The notes under the pieces are model-generated. The model saw nothing but the letters and a program-made list of their open reading frames with translations, did no database searches and was not told where the DNA came from. A stretch of 64,000 nt of DNA from Mesostigma viride (lineage: Eukaryota > Streptophyta > Mesostigmatophyceae > Mesostigmatales > Mesostigmataceae), in the NCBI GenBank assembly GCA_009746045.1, contig RPFO01001430.1:1-64000 (forward strand). The letters run 5' to 3'. The position numbers were made by a program, and so were the translations under genes. This document shows, piece after piece, positions 1-8,325 of this stretch. Numbering within the stretch: the stretch's first letter is position 1; every line of letters begins with the position of its first letter.

Positions 1-2
1 TT

Positions 3-506
3 CGAGTGTTCGATCCCAGGAACGGTCTCGGGTTCCTCATGGAGGCTCCCTTGCCGGTCGTCTTGAACTCGTGTAGATCGGCCGCAGGGTTTCCGAACCA
101 TCTAGAAGATATACGATTAGGCCGAACCAGAGCAAGGCCGACTTTCGCGAAACTCTCCGCACCCGTCAAAAACGCGAAGAGGAAAAGGCCCGACCCGCCA
201 CCGCTGCCGGCTCCTCCGAAACCGGTCGCGGTGGCCGCGGTCCGCGCAAAAAATCCGGACCCGGCCGAACGACTGCGCAACGCGTTAACATGTCTCCGCA
301 GAAGCCGGCCCGGCGGGCCGTTGACGAGGTCCCAGGCTTCGTGTGAAGGGATCAAAGTTCCGGAAATTTCGTTCGAAACCCCCGAGTCGTCTACCGCGGA
401 GACAACCTCGTGCAAACTCCGGCCTAAACTCCCGCCAGGCGTCCCCCCTCCTCCCCTGACACGCGCCGAGGCTCGGTGCCGAGGGGTCCAAGTGCGCGAC
501 GTGTAA
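3..506 (+). CDS. C-terminal part of a proline/arginine-rich protein (enters from the left edge)
   Basis: This frame is open from the window edge to a stop at 506, so the start is not in view; the first internal ATG is near position 42. The protein is basic and proline-rich. A C-terminal module occurs twice: PLTRSQASCEGIKV and, about 45 residues later, PLTRAEARCRGVQV. The conserved spacing of the Thr-Arg, Cys, Gly and Val positions argues that this frame, rather than the overlapping ones, is translated. I do not recognise a family. It faces the minus-strand Rieske gene, and a palindromic poly(A) signal lies between their 3' ends. Low-complexity viral proteins of this type are often virion-associated, but that is only a guess. 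Confidence 0.5.
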   Translation, partial: RVFDPRNGLGFLMEAPLPVVLNSCRSAAGFPNHLEDIRLGRTRARPTFAKLSAPVKNAKRKRPDPPPLPAPPKPVAVAAVRAKNPDPAERLRNALTCLRRSRPGGPLTRSQASCEGIKVPEISFETPESSTAETTSCKLRPKLPPGVPPPPLTRAEARCRGVQVRDV

Positions 507-622
507 TTGGTTTGTAAATGGCGTCGTTGTTGGTATCGTGAACGACCAGGTACATCGCCCGATTCTCGTCGATGTACCCTCGGACTTTGGACCAACAGCT
601 TTTTATTTTCGAGAACATCGTT

Positions 623-642
623 CATTTATTCATCAATAAATG
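623..642. terminator. Bidirectional palindromic poly(A) signal
   Basis: CATTTATT and AATAAATG form a perfect 8-bp inverted repeat around a CATC loop, so both strands read AATAAA. It lies between convergent genes ending at 506 (+) and 677 (-). Similar AATAAA signals follow genes near 19151, 20560, 24701, 30156 and 31834. Confidence 0.6.
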
Positions 643-676
643 TCTTTCATATACACGCGTAAACGAGTCCAGTGAG

Positions 677-1714
677 TCACGCAAAAGGCTCGGGACAAGA
701 AATCCCGTACACGTTCTTCATTCGTTTCCTGTACAACCTCACGAACGCGTCATCGGGAGTGAGGCGGTTCCTCCACCACTCCTCGGTGACGACGTTCGCG
801 ACGATATCGTCGTCTTCTTTGAGCGGAAGGGCGTTCACGAGCCAGAACAAAAAGTCCCACGCGGGGTCCGTCAGGATGTTGCGAGAAACCCGGCACGTGA
901 CGCGAGACTTGTCCGCCTCGTACGGCTGCACGCTGAACCACAACACGAACACGGGGTTCTCGTGTCCGGTTATCCGGAATCGGAGGCTGGCCGTGTACGG
1001 CAAGTAGAACTCGTTATCCACCGAGATCATGAGCGAACCGCGCGGAGGAGGTTTCGCGACCCTGCCCTGCTCGGGCATGAGTCCGAGGATCAGGCGTCCG
1101 ACGAGTTCGTTTTTCACCGGGTAGCTGTACACGCTCTTCCCCGTGCGCTGGTTCTCCGCCTTGTCACCCTCCTTATCGGCGGTAACGTCGGTGCTCTTCA
1201 CGTCCACGATCTTCACCTTGTGAACGTACTGGAGGTGAGCGTGGTCCAACAGATTCTCCATGACGATCATGGGGTGGCCGTGCACGAACGTCGAGTACGA
1301 GAACGTTCGGTACCCCGGCTCGGAAAACTCCGGCATCGTCGGGGGAGGCGACGCCCCGTCCCCGAACCCGGCGTTCACCCATACGAGCTCGCTGTCGTCC
1401 TTGGCCTCGAGATAGTTGTCGCCGTTGTTCTGCTTGCCCCAATACTTCCCATGATACGCGCAACGAACGCATCCGTCTTCCACGTGGCAGTTGTGGGACA
1501 AACGCGCGCCGCGGTGGGGGCACGCGTTTCGGACGGCCAGCGTCTCGTCCCTCTCCCGGTGGTTGTATAGGAGGATCTCCTCGTTGTAGATCTTCGTGAC
1601 CTTGGGCCCCGTCGGCCTGCGTCCCACGCACACCCACTTGTCCGGATGCTCGCTGCTCGCCTCGCACCGCCCTCGCGGATGCGCAAGGGCGCGAGAAAAC
1701 ACGGCGGACGCCAT
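677..1714 (-). CDS. Rieske [2Fe-2S] non-heme iron oxygenase
   Basis: 345 residues, starting at an ATG in good context. Residues 25-115 form a Rieske domain: Cys65-x-His67 and Cys85-x2-His88 are the cluster ligands (CPHRG and CAYHG). A second domain carries the mononuclear iron triad in the pattern Asn154-x2-Asp157-x2-His160-x4-His165. This is the architecture of ring-hydroxylating oxygenase alpha subunits of the VanA / pheophorbide a oxygenase type, which hydroxylate aromatic or tetrapyrrole substrates using electrons from a reductase partner. No reductase gene is visible, so a host ferredoxin or reductase would be needed. The substrate cannot be read from sequence. All metal ligands are intact and there is no intron. 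It resembles an auxiliary metabolic gene taken up by a virus. No transit peptide is obvious. Confidence 0.85.
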   Translation of the reverse strand: MASAVFSRALAHPRGRCEASSEHPDKWVCVGRRPTGPKVTKIYNEEILLYNHRERDETLAVRNACPHRGARLSHNCHVEDGCVRCAYHGKYWGKQNNGDNYLEAKDDSELVWVNAGFGDGASPPPTMPEFSEPGYRTFSYSTFVHGHPMIVMENLLDHAHLQYVHKVKIVDVKSTDVTADKEGDKAENQRTGKSVYSYPVKNELVGRLILGLMPEQGRVAKPPPRGSLMISVDNEFYLPYTASLRFRITGHENPVFVLWFSVQPYEADKSRVTCRVSRNILTDPAWDFLFWLVNALPLKEDDDIVANVVTEEWWRNRLTPDDAFVRLYRKRMKNVYGISCPEPFA

Positions 1715-1807
1715 GGCTTCCTACCTGCGCAGACTTTAAATGCACCTTTTTGAACGATCCTCGTGTCGCGTTTCGCCGCCGAAAAAATTCGCGGCGGGGC
1801 GTTACAA

Positions 1808-2188
1808 ATGAAAGAAGAGGACATCATCGCCGCTATGCATAACGAGTACGGAGGCAAGCGGAACGTCCGGTGCAGGAACGGTACCATCGACATCGTGAAC
1901 ACGGAGGCGAAAGTACTCGTCCAAGTCTGCGAAGTATCCGCTTGGCTCGCCGATCTCGGCCAGCTCATTTGCGCAGGGGCCGACTTCCCGGGCTATCGAA
2001 GAGAGCTGTTCCTATACAAATCCGTGTGGTCCGACCCCGTCCACTCGGACACTCTCAAAGTCATCAAGCGCGCGTGCGACAGGGTCCGAGTAGACCTCCG
2101 TCTCCACGAAAGCATCCACTCCACGCGGCCCAAACAGACTCGCCGTTGGTGGAATTTTGGACGCTCGTCCACGGAGGTCGACGCGTGA
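1808..2188 (+). CDS. Small PD-(D/E)XK-fold nuclease-like protein, catalytic Lys replaced
   Basis: 126 residues from the ATG at 1808; a GTG 45 bp upstream is a less likely start. The core reads Gly-Thr-Ile-Asp28-Ile-Val, then Val-Cys-Glu42-Val-Ser44, then Trp-Leu-Ala-Asp-Leu-Gly-Gln52. This matches the order seen in small viral PD-(D/E)XK proteins: D, then ExK after a strand, then a helix with W and GQ. The position normally holding the catalytic lysine is Ser44, so nuclease activity may be lost or altered. The family assignment is from motif order only. The gene is intact, shares an approximately 90-bp divergent spacer with the Rieske gene, and precedes two more plus-strand genes with 45- and 34-bp gaps. 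Confidence 0.5.
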   Translation: MKEEDIIAAMHNEYGGKRNVRCRNGTIDIVNTEAKVLVQVCEVSAWLADLGQLICAGADFPGYRRELFLYKSVWSDPVHSDTLKVIKRACDRVRVDLRLHESIHSTRPKQTRRWWNFGRSSTEVDA

Positions 2189-2233
2189 TTTATCTTCTGA
2201 TATGAAAGTGACAAACTCTCTCGCGACAAGGGT

Positions 2234-2662
2234 ATGGATCTTCTCAAGATAGCCTGCACCGCGTGCGTGACGTGGTGGTTTACGAACCGGTCTCACACGA
2301 TCCGGAGGAAGAAGCTCGACACGGAGTCGCAGCTCGCCGGAACGATCCTGAGGATGGGCGAGGAAGACTCCGACTCGGATTCTTCCGCCACGAGTCAGCA
2401 GAAAAGAAACAAGGTCATCGAGACCGACTACATCAAGCGCGTCGCCGAGGACCTCCGGCACACCGAGGTGCCGAACCTCCTCATGCTTTCGGCGACTCTC
2501 CTGAAACTCATCCGGATCCAGCAAGACACGCTCAAGGTACTCAAGCTCAAGAACCGGCTCATGTGCGACCGGATGTCCGACGAGCCGCTCTCGACTCCGT
2601 CGGCGGAAGAACGCGCCGGGTTCGTCATTTCTTCTCGCAACCGCCCGACGACCAGCTGGTGA
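2234..2662 (+). CDS. Uncharacterised 142-residue protein with acidic/serine tract and charged helix
   Basis: Starts at ATG 2234. An alternative ATG at 2354 would give 102 residues beginning with an acidic Asp/Ser tract. The N-terminal 15 residues are hydrophobic (CTACVTWWF), which could be a short membrane or signal segment if the upstream start is used. Residues 65-110 are a leucine-rich amphipathic helix (Leu-Leu-Lys-Leu-Ile then Val-Leu-Lys-Leu-Lys), suggesting self-association. No family recognised. It lies between the nuclease-like gene and the next plus-strand gene with very short spacers, as in a compact viral genome. Confidence 0.5.
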   Translation: MDLLKIACTACVTWWFTNRSHTIRRKKLDTESQLAGTILRMGEEDSDSDSSATSQQKRNKVIETDYIKRVAEDLRHTEVPNLLMLSATLLKLIRIQQDTLKVLKLKNRLMCDRMSDEPLSTPSAEERAGFVISSRNRPTTSW

Positions 2663-2696
2663 CGGTGCCGATATAATTATGTTTTTGTTATGGTAA

Positions 2697-3188
2697 ATGG
2701 ACTGCGTCATCGACGGGGTAGCCCGCCCGCACGCTAGCAGGGACAAAAGGATCCAGCTGCTCGTCACGGGGACCAACTTGAAAGGAGAGACGAACTTCCG
2801 GCTCCCCCACCCGATCCGCGGCGTGAAGTCGTGCCGGCTGATGTGGGCCTCCACGCCCGCGACGTCGCCTTTCTCCACGGCCGTGTACGTCAAGCTCGGG
2901 GGCGTCGAGATCAACAAAGTGCACGCCGCCATCCCGCAAGCCGCGTCCTCGCTGGAACCGGCCCAGGTGTACGCTGGCAGAGGTCACTTCTTCATTGTGC
3001 CGAACGGAACCGAGACGTACGTCCCGATGAACGAGAGGGACGACACGGTCCTGTTCTCGCCCGACCTCGCGAGCGCGTCAGACATCGACGTGGAACTCTA
3101 CGCTCTCCCGTCCCCCACGAGGGAACTGCTCGACCTGAACGGGGAGCTGTTCGCCATGATGTTCGAGATCGTCGCGGCCCACCGATAG
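2697..3188 (+). CDS. Uncharacterised 163-residue protein, possible virion beta-rich protein
   Basis: ATG at 2697, preceded by an AT-rich stretch (TATAATTATG at about 2671) that may be its promoter. The sequence is predicted to be beta-rich, with strands such as KSCRLMWAS, AVYVKLGGVEI and HFFIVPN, and no cysteine clusters or membrane segments. The pattern of a ligand-binding or jelly-roll-like surface protein fits a minor virion component, but I recognise no specific family. Its 3' end faces the broken minus-strand gene at 3206-3596 with only 17 bp between stops. Confidence 0.5.
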   Translation: MDCVIDGVARPHASRDKRIQLLVTGTNLKGETNFRLPHPIRGVKSCRLMWASTPATSPFSTAVYVKLGGVEINKVHAAIPQAASSLEPAQVYAGRGHFFIVPNGTETYVPMNERDDTVLFSPDLASASDIDVELYALPSPTRELLDLNGELFAMMFEIVAAHR

Positions 3189-3205
3189 AAAGACGGCGAG
3201 GATCT

Positions 3206-3596
3206 TCACCACGACAAGTTGTACAAGTCCTCGTATTGGCCGCCGAACAAGATCGTCTTCTTCTTCCCGACTCTCGCCTTCTCGTTTCCCCTCTCTCTGT
3301 CCAACCGAGCCGCGCGGCGGGCGGCAGACTCCTCCACGAGCAACTCGGCCAGCGCGAGGCGCTCTTCCGACCTGTCCATCATGGTCTTCAGCTCCCCCCC
3401 TGGATCCGCCTGTGCGCTTCCGCGGCCCGCTCGGGCAACACGAACGGCGTCGCCTCCCGGTCGACTTCGATGAACGCGCGTTCATACGGCGCGTCGATTG
3501 GGTTGTTGGCGGCCCGGCGGTTGCCCGCGCCAGGCGCGAACACCAACCTCGGACGATCGACTTGTCTACGACCCGTTTGCCGTCGTCGACGTTCAT
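3206..3596 (-). pseudogene. Frameshifted gene for a small charged helical protein
   Basis: Three reading-frame pieces line up head to tail on the minus strand. An ATG at 3596 opens a basic N-terminus. A shift near 3545-3560 moves into a frame reading LVFAPGAGNRRAANNP. That frame stops at 3388, exactly at a run of seven Gs (+ strand C run 3394-3400). The next frame, one base away, continues with MMDRSEERLALAELL and ends at 3206 with YEDLYNLSW. One extra base in the G run would make the last two pieces continuous. About 130 residues in total, helical and charged, no known family. Either an assembly homopolymer error or genuine decay. Confidence 0.5.
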
Positions 3597-3619
3597 TTCT
3601 CAATATACCTATCACAAGA

Positions 3620-4015
3620 CTAGATTTTTCGCACGCTTTTTTTCTCGATCGCGATGATCGCTTCTTCGATGCGCTTCCCGATCGCGGCCGCGCCCTCGCC
3701 CCGTCCGGCGGGCCTCGGGACAGGATCTCCCGGCTTTCTGCTCGCGTCGATGCCTATGAACCGCTGGCGAAACATGTTCGAGACGCGCGGATCGATTTCG
3801 ATCGGCTGCTCTCTCAAAATCAACGGATTGCGGGCCTCCGCCATCTTCAATGCCTGCGCGGCCACGGCGAGAGGGACGCCGAAGTCCGCACCCCACCCAC
3901 CGGCGGGGATAAGGGACGTCGGCGTCTCGAATTTCGTAGGCTGGATGTCTAATGCTTGCGCCGGCGCCGCCTGGACCGATATGGGAGCCCCCGTCGTGTT
4001 CGGAACGTCGTTCAT
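3620..4015 (-). CDS. Uncharacterised 131-residue protein
   Basis: The open frame extends upstream, but the AT-rich stretch before 4016 and the ATG at 4013-4015 make that the probable start. Residues 20-45 are rich in Ala, Pro and Gln, followed by a segment with PAGGWGADFGVPLAVAAQAL and a C-terminal amphipathic helix ending in basic residues (IEKKSVRKI). There are no cysteines or membrane segments. Not recognised. It ends 23 bp from the start codon of the broken gene at 3206-3596, on the same strand. Confidence 0.5.
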   Translation of the reverse strand: MNDVPNTTGAPISVQAAPAQALDIQPTKFETPTSLIPAGGWGADFGVPLAVAAQALKMAEARNPLILREQPIEIDPRVSNMFRQRFIGIDASRKPGDPVPRPAGRGEGAAAIGKRIEEAIIAIEKKSVRKI

Positions 4016-4056
4016 ATCGACCGTTTTATCATGATAATAACGCACACAAATATTTA

Positions 4057-4188
4057 CTAGACGGCCTGGAACGGCATCATCAGCTGACGAGGACGATGGG
4101 ACCGGCCCGAACGCTTGCGGCGGTGCGCGCGACCGGCGTGGCTGCGCTTGATGAACCTCCCGGTGACCTTGCTCCTGGCTGGCAACAT
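4057..4188 (-). CDS. Very small arginine-rich protein (43 aa), possible DNA-condensing peptide
   Basis: An ATG-initiated frame of 43 residues with ten Arg, three Lys and three His. A central run reads HAGRAHRRKRSGRSHRPRQ. Length and composition resemble protamine- or histone-tail-like core peptides packaged by some large DNA viruses, but no family match can be made. It fits neatly in the otherwise unexplained gap between the genes starting at 4015 (-) and 4270 (+), and AT-rich sequence (GTATATACACTCC, then a T8 run) precedes it on the minus strand and the next gene on the plus strand. Confidence 0.4.
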   Translation of the reverse strand: MLPARSKVTGRFIKRSHAGRAHRRKRSGRSHRPRQLMMPFQAV

Positions 4189-4269
4189 TGTGATCGAAAC
4201 GAGTATATACACTCCTTTCGATATTTTTTTTACCGCCGACTACTTTGTTGGATACCGCGCGAGCGTGGA

Positions 4270-4851
4270 ATGGACGAGCGAGCGAAAAAAATGTTGGTCG
4301 CTTGCGCCGTGGTAGGCGCTCTCTTCGTTCTAGGGGCCGTGATGTATCGCCTGAGAACATCACAACAAAAGGCCGCGATCGTGCTCCCCGCGGACCAGAT
4401 CGACCCCGAGTTTGAAGGGTTCTACATCACCCCCGTTTCCCGCATGACCAACGAAGAGTTCCGAAGAAAGACGTTGGACTTCGAAACGGTCGGGTGGAAG
4501 GACGCGAAGACGAGCTCGAACGATCCGCCGTACCTCCGCGTGCTCGTTGCCGACGGGAAGATCGACGTGATCGAGATCGTCCCCGCACCCTCGATGTCAA
4601 ACAATGTCCCGATGGAGCCGAAGTCGATGAACCAGATCCTTCCCATGGACGTGCGCACCGCAAAGAAGATCATCGAGGCCCGTAACGGGGAGAACTGGGC
4701 CGCCGTGAGCGGCGAGAGACTCGCGCTGCCACAGGCGGACGAGACTTTGACCTATATCGTGTTGAGGAGAACAGACGCGGGTCCTCCGTCCTACCGCTTA
4801 GCGTTCTTCCGAGCGGCTGTCATTGGCCCGTCTAATCATTTCGGCATATGA
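4270..4851 (+). CDS. N-terminally anchored membrane protein (193 aa)
   Basis: ATG at 4270; the open frame upstream has no better start. After a short basic head (MDERAKK), residues 8-26 form one transmembrane helix (LVACAVVGALFVLGAVMY). A soluble C-terminal domain of about 165 residues follows, with no cysteine motifs. The topology (short head, one helix, globular tail) is common among inner-membrane proteins of NCLDV virions. I do not recognise the soluble domain. The stop at 4851 is followed within 40 bp by the 3' end of the shattered minus-strand gene tail. Confidence 0.55.
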   Translation: MDERAKKMLVACAVVGALFVLGAVMYRLRTSQQKAAIVLPADQIDPEFEGFYITPVSRMTNEEFRRKTLDFETVGWKDAKTSSNDPPYLRVLVADGKIDVIEIVPAPSMSNNVPMEPKSMNQILPMDVRTAKKIIEARNGENWAAVSGERLALPQADETLTYIVLRRTDAGPPSYRLAFFRAAVIGPSNHFGI

Positions 4852-4890
4852 GGTCTAAAAGTAAGGGTATTGCGGCATCGCGTGCCCTTT

Positions 4891-5395
4891 TTATCTGATC
4901 TGCATCAGCCTCCCATCCACTGTACAATCGTGAAAAATCGTTGTGTTTTCGAAATCGTGTAGGGCTTCTTTTTGCATATCGTCACCATACGCGAGCCATT
5001 TCACTTTCTCTTCAAGATACGTACTAAATCAGATTGATATTGTTCGAGAAGGCCGTAATCTATTTGATCAGAGCTGTCGAGATCAGGCTTATCATGTAAA
5101 CCTTCTGATTGTGAGACTGGGAAACGAAGTTTGATTATACCCATCGAACAAGCCTGTGCCGTGCATTGCATTATCGTCGTCTTCAAAAACTGCGTCGTTT
5201 CAGAAAGAGGGACAATAACGGGGTTTGAGAATCTCGGGGCGCTGGGGGTGGAATGTCGAAGCCATAATCCATAGAGTCGAACACGTCTTTGTCTGACACC
5301 CCTGCTAAAAATGGCGGTAGTTTGCTGGATTTTGCAAAACGCAGCACATTTAAGTATTCATTTCGTGGAAGTACGCCAACATACTGGGACTTCAA
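4891..5395 (-). pseudogene. Shattered C-terminal extension of the 977-residue gene
   Basis: Directly after the stop of the 5392-8325 gene, coding-like sequence continues on the same strand but changes frame at least three times. The pieces, in order, carry YVGVLPRNEYLNVLRFAKSS, MHGTGLFDGYNQTSFPSL, DSSDQIDYGLLEQYQSD, and VKWLAYGDDMQKEALHDF, the last ending at 4891. All are compositionally similar and none has a plausible start of its own, so they look like one former C-terminal region of about 165 residues broken by small indels. Unlike the other frameshifts in this block, these are not all at long homopolymer runs, which favours true decay here. Confidence 0.5.
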
Positions 5396-8325
5396 CGTAT
5401 CCGAGATAATTTTCGGCGGTTCTTTCTTTCTTTGTCATACTTGTCACGAATTCTTAATAACGATGCATGAGAGCGATTCTCTAAGAGTTCTCGGAGTTCA
5501 TCCACTCCCATACCACTCAAATCCTCGTTTTTCTTTATTTCGTCGAATTTTTGTATAACCGCGCTCTCCATTTCTCTTTTTTCGAATTCTTTTATTTCAT
5601 CCAACTTTAAAGCCAGGCCGATGCGAGAGTCCAATATCCTGCCCATTTCTCTCTTTGTCATGTCCGGGCGCACTACGGGAACATCCTTTACATTTTCGAA
5701 TACATAGTTCTCGCCTTTTGTCTCGTCGAAGTTAGATACGTCCTGGAGAAAAACATCCTTTAACAGTCGCATCACGTCTCTAACTAAATATTCATCAGGG
5801 GTCATTGAAGCATTATTATCCAGAACCCCGAAAACGCGACTCAAGTGGTCTAGGTGGATATTGTCATCAAACGGCAAGGAAACGGATGCCGTATTCTTAC
5901 CTACTAGATGGACACTGTCATGGACCGGCAAATTATCTGATGCCGTACTATAATCGAACACCGCGTCATCGCGGGCATGCGATTCATTCTGCACTCCATG
6001 CGCGTTTGAGTCCCGAACATCCGATGGCGGAAAGTGAGCAGTACCTCCGTTAGAATGTGGCACAACGAAACCCTGTCTGTTGCTTACAACGTTTGTCTCC
6101 GGATGTGGTCTAGCGGACGCCCAGTTACCCATCGGGGCGCTAGTAGTGGCGCCAGTATTGACATTTGTATTCAGTGTCGGAAGACCTACTGGCACGGAGG
6201 GGTTGGGTTCACCCCCTTCAGCTACGCTCCCATCCCGAGACCCCGCCGCTTCATGCGCTCCCCCAATCGGTGCGCCGAGTCGACCCGTGTCGCTGGCCGT
6301 AGGCAATGTCTTTTGACCCTGACCGACGTATGACCCTGAAGGGATAAAGTGGACAGTTTTTCTCATTAATTCAGTTGGTTGTGGATTCCTCGTTAAATAT
6401 CCGTCCGCAGATAATGGGCGATTGAATTTACGCGCGTGCACACCTGCCATACCTTGCCACAAACGTTCATTTATGTCCTGATTTACTATGTCAAACAGTC
6501 TTACTGGGGGGTTTGCGGCAGAAACGACCTCTGGTTTTTGTGAAGATTCAGGCATTGCGAGTGTCGGCGTGTCATTCCACGCTTGCCGAGCGCTCAAAAT
6601 TCGTTGTTGGAGTTGGAGTCCGCGTGGTTCACCCTTTGTAACTGTATCACCCGTATCACTCGTCAATGTTGCAGTAGCGCCACGTTGACCCCGCTGATCT
6701 GTCAAAGAACCTTTTCCAAATGCGCGTATGGGCCCATCGGGCCTGCGTAAATAAACTGGATTGTTATCTCTATTGGCTTGTGGACCATACAAAAACCCCC
6801 CACCTACCCTGCTTGCTAGAGGTTGACCGGGTGCCTTCGATTGCAATGATCGACCGAGTATTTCAAAAGGTTCCTGTTCAGTATCCCGGTCGAACGTTGG
6901 GTCGCTCCTACTCGTAAGATTGCCCAACTTGTATTTCAGACCCTGATCGAGTGTTTCGTCACTTGTTGCCGTATCTGTCAACCAGTTATGACCCGATTGT
7001 GATGCGAGACTTTCACTATGAAGAGAATTCGCCGTGTCTGAAAGACGTTGTGAAGAAGAAGGGTCCAAACCTATGTCTGAAAGTTCCAAAACACCCCCAT
7101 CACCATTATCTTCTTTAGCATCGAAATACTCTTCGGCCTCGTCTCGTGTGGCACCATCCGACGTAACCAATCTATTTGGTTCCTGGGTTTCATCACCATT
7201 TCTATGGCCTCGTGCACCGCCACCAAACACACCACCAGATAACGCCGACCCGACTCCTACTCCCCCATCCCCATCCGGTATAGAGATGGATCCCGCTCTT
7301 GTATCACCATCTACGGGCGTATCACTCTTACTCGATAAGGGCAACGCGCCTCGCGTACTATCACCCGATCTTTTGGAGAGCAAGGCGTCTCGCGTGCCAT
7401 CACCTATACTGGGATTTGAAGAGGACGACCCTTCTGCATGTGGACTCGCAACAACCGTTTTATGGTGGTCGCCTCGTGCATCTAGACCCTTCCCACGCGA
7501 TTGAGGGGGCGCTTCGACTCCTGCATCTCCACCCCTTTTTGCGGCCGACCCGTCTGCCGGCGACCCAACTATCGCACCTTCAGGGAGAGAACCGTCTTCC
7601 TTACCACCACCTGTCGCGCCTGCTGCATCTCCACCCCCTTTTGCGGCCGACCCGTCTGCCGTCGACCCACCTATCGCGCCTTCAGGGGACGCAACTGCCC
7701 CCACACCACCATCCGCCCCACGACCTAGCCCGCCTGCTGCATCTCCGCCCCTTTTTGCGGCCGACCCGTCTGCCATCGACCCAACTATCGCGCCTTCAGG
7801 GGGCGAAACGTCTTCCTCACCACGACCTAGCCCGCCTGCTGCATCTCCTTCCTTTTTTGCGGCCGACCCGTCTGCCGGCGACCCACCTTTCGCGCCTTCA
7901 GGGGGCGAACCGTCTTTCTTACCACTATCCGCCCCACGACCTAGCCCGCCTGCTGCATCTCCACCCCCTTTTGCGGCCGACCCGTCTGCCGTCGACCCAC
8001 TTGTCGCGCCTTTAGGGGACGCGCCTCCCCCTGTGCTCGACCCGCCTGCCGTCGACGCGCCGAACACCCCGCTTGGTGCTGCTTTCGGAGTACCGCCAGG
8101 ATATTCCTCCCCACCGATCTCGCCTGGCCCGTGCACCTCATCTGGGCGATATAGATTCCCGTCCGTGTGTACTTCTATCTCCGGCTGGTGCTCCTTCTTC
8201 TTCTTCTTCTTCTGTTCTGCCGCGTGTCCTTCCCTGACGGCCTCGTTGTACAGTTCCGTCCACACCTCGTCGAAGGTTTTATCCTTCATGAGATTTCGGA
8301 TCTTCGCGTCCTCTCTCATCGTCAT
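5392..8325 (-). CDS. Large low-complexity repeat protein (977 aa), probably structural
   Basis: Starts at ATG 8323-8325. Residues 1-60 are charged with a Lys run. Residues about 100-265 are tandem Gly/Ala/Ser repeats of the form PPEGAxxGSxADGSAAKxGGDAAG. Residues 270-830 are disordered, rich in Ser, Asp, Gly and Asn. Residues 840-977 are a helical, charged C-terminal part (LKLDEIKEFEKREMESA) that probably forms a coiled coil. No catalytic motif is visible. Size and composition suggest a virion, tegument-like or scaffold protein. The reading frame ends in KLSRIR, and coding-like sequence continues past the stop in other frames (see 4891-5395), so the present stop may not be ancestral. Base composition is less GC-rich than in its neighbours. 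Confidence 0.6.
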   Translation of the reverse strand: MTMREDAKIRNLMKDKTFDEVWTELYNEAVREGHAAEQKKKKKKEHQPEIEVHTDGNLYRPDEVHGPGEIGGEEYPGGTPKAAPSGVFGASTAGGSSTGGGASPKGATSGSTADGSAAKGGGDAAGGLGRGADSGKKDGSPPEGAKGGSPADGSAAKKEGDAAGGLGRGEEDVSPPEGAIVGSMADGSAAKRGGDAAGGLGRGADGGVGAVASPEGAIGGSTADGSAAKGGGDAAGATGGGKEDGSLPEGAIVGSPADGSAAKRGGDAGVEAPPQSRGKGLDARGDHHKTVVASPHAEGSSSSNPSIGDGTRDALLSKRSGDSTRGALPLSSKSDTPVDGDTRAGSISIPDGDGGVGVGSALSGGVFGGGARGHRNGDETQEPNRLVTSDGATRDEAEEYFDAKEDNGDGGVLELSDIGLDPSSSQRLSDTANSLHSESLASQSGHNWLTDTATSDETLDQGLKYKLGNLTSRSDPTFDRDTEQEPFEILGRSLQSKAPGQPLASRVGGGFLYGPQANRDNNPVYLRRPDGPIRAFGKGSLTDQRGQRGATATLTSDTGDTVTKGEPRGLQLQQRILSARQAWNDTPTLAMPESSQKPEVVSAANPPVRLFDIVNQDINERLWQGMAGVHARKFNRPLSADGYLTRNPQPTELMRKTVHFIPSGSYVGQGQKTLPTASDTGRLGAPIGGAHEAAGSRDGSVAEGGEPNPSVPVGLPTLNTNVNTGATTSAPMGNWASARPHPETNVVSNRQGFVVPHSNGGTAHFPPSDVRDSNAHGVQNESHARDDAVFDYSTASDNLPVHDSVHLVGKNTASVSLPFDDNIHLDHLSRVFGVLDNNASMTPDEYLVRDVMRLLKDVFLQDVSNFDETKGENYVFENVKDVPVVRPDMTKREMGRILDSRIGLALKLDEIKEFEKREMESAVIQKFDEIKKNEDLSGMGVDELRELLENRSHASLLRIRDKYDKERKNRRKLSRIR
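7541..8045 (-). repeat. Coding tandem repeat with alternating 102- and 114-bp units
   Basis: The sequence GCGGCCGACCCGTCTGCC (plus-strand reading) begins at 7541, 7643, 7757, 7859 and 7973, giving spacings of 102, 114, 102 and 114 bp. The alternation implies a higher-order unit of 216 bp that was duplicated. All spacings are multiples of three, so the protein repeats (34 and 38 residues) stay in frame. A degenerate copy follows near 8031. Confidence 0.8.

Noticed and set aside
424-618. Minus-strand 64-codon ORF with a natural-looking N-terminus
   Set aside because: It overlaps the repeat-bearing 3' end of the plus-strand gene by 83 bp, its second half is a shadow of that gene, and it sits in the expected 3' UTR between two convergent genes.
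2012-2932. Long minus-strand ORF opposite three short plus-strand genes, and the plus-strand ORF 2831-3952
   Set aside because: Both cross clear gene boundaries, are rich in Arg/Gly/Asp-type shadow composition and lack plausible starts.
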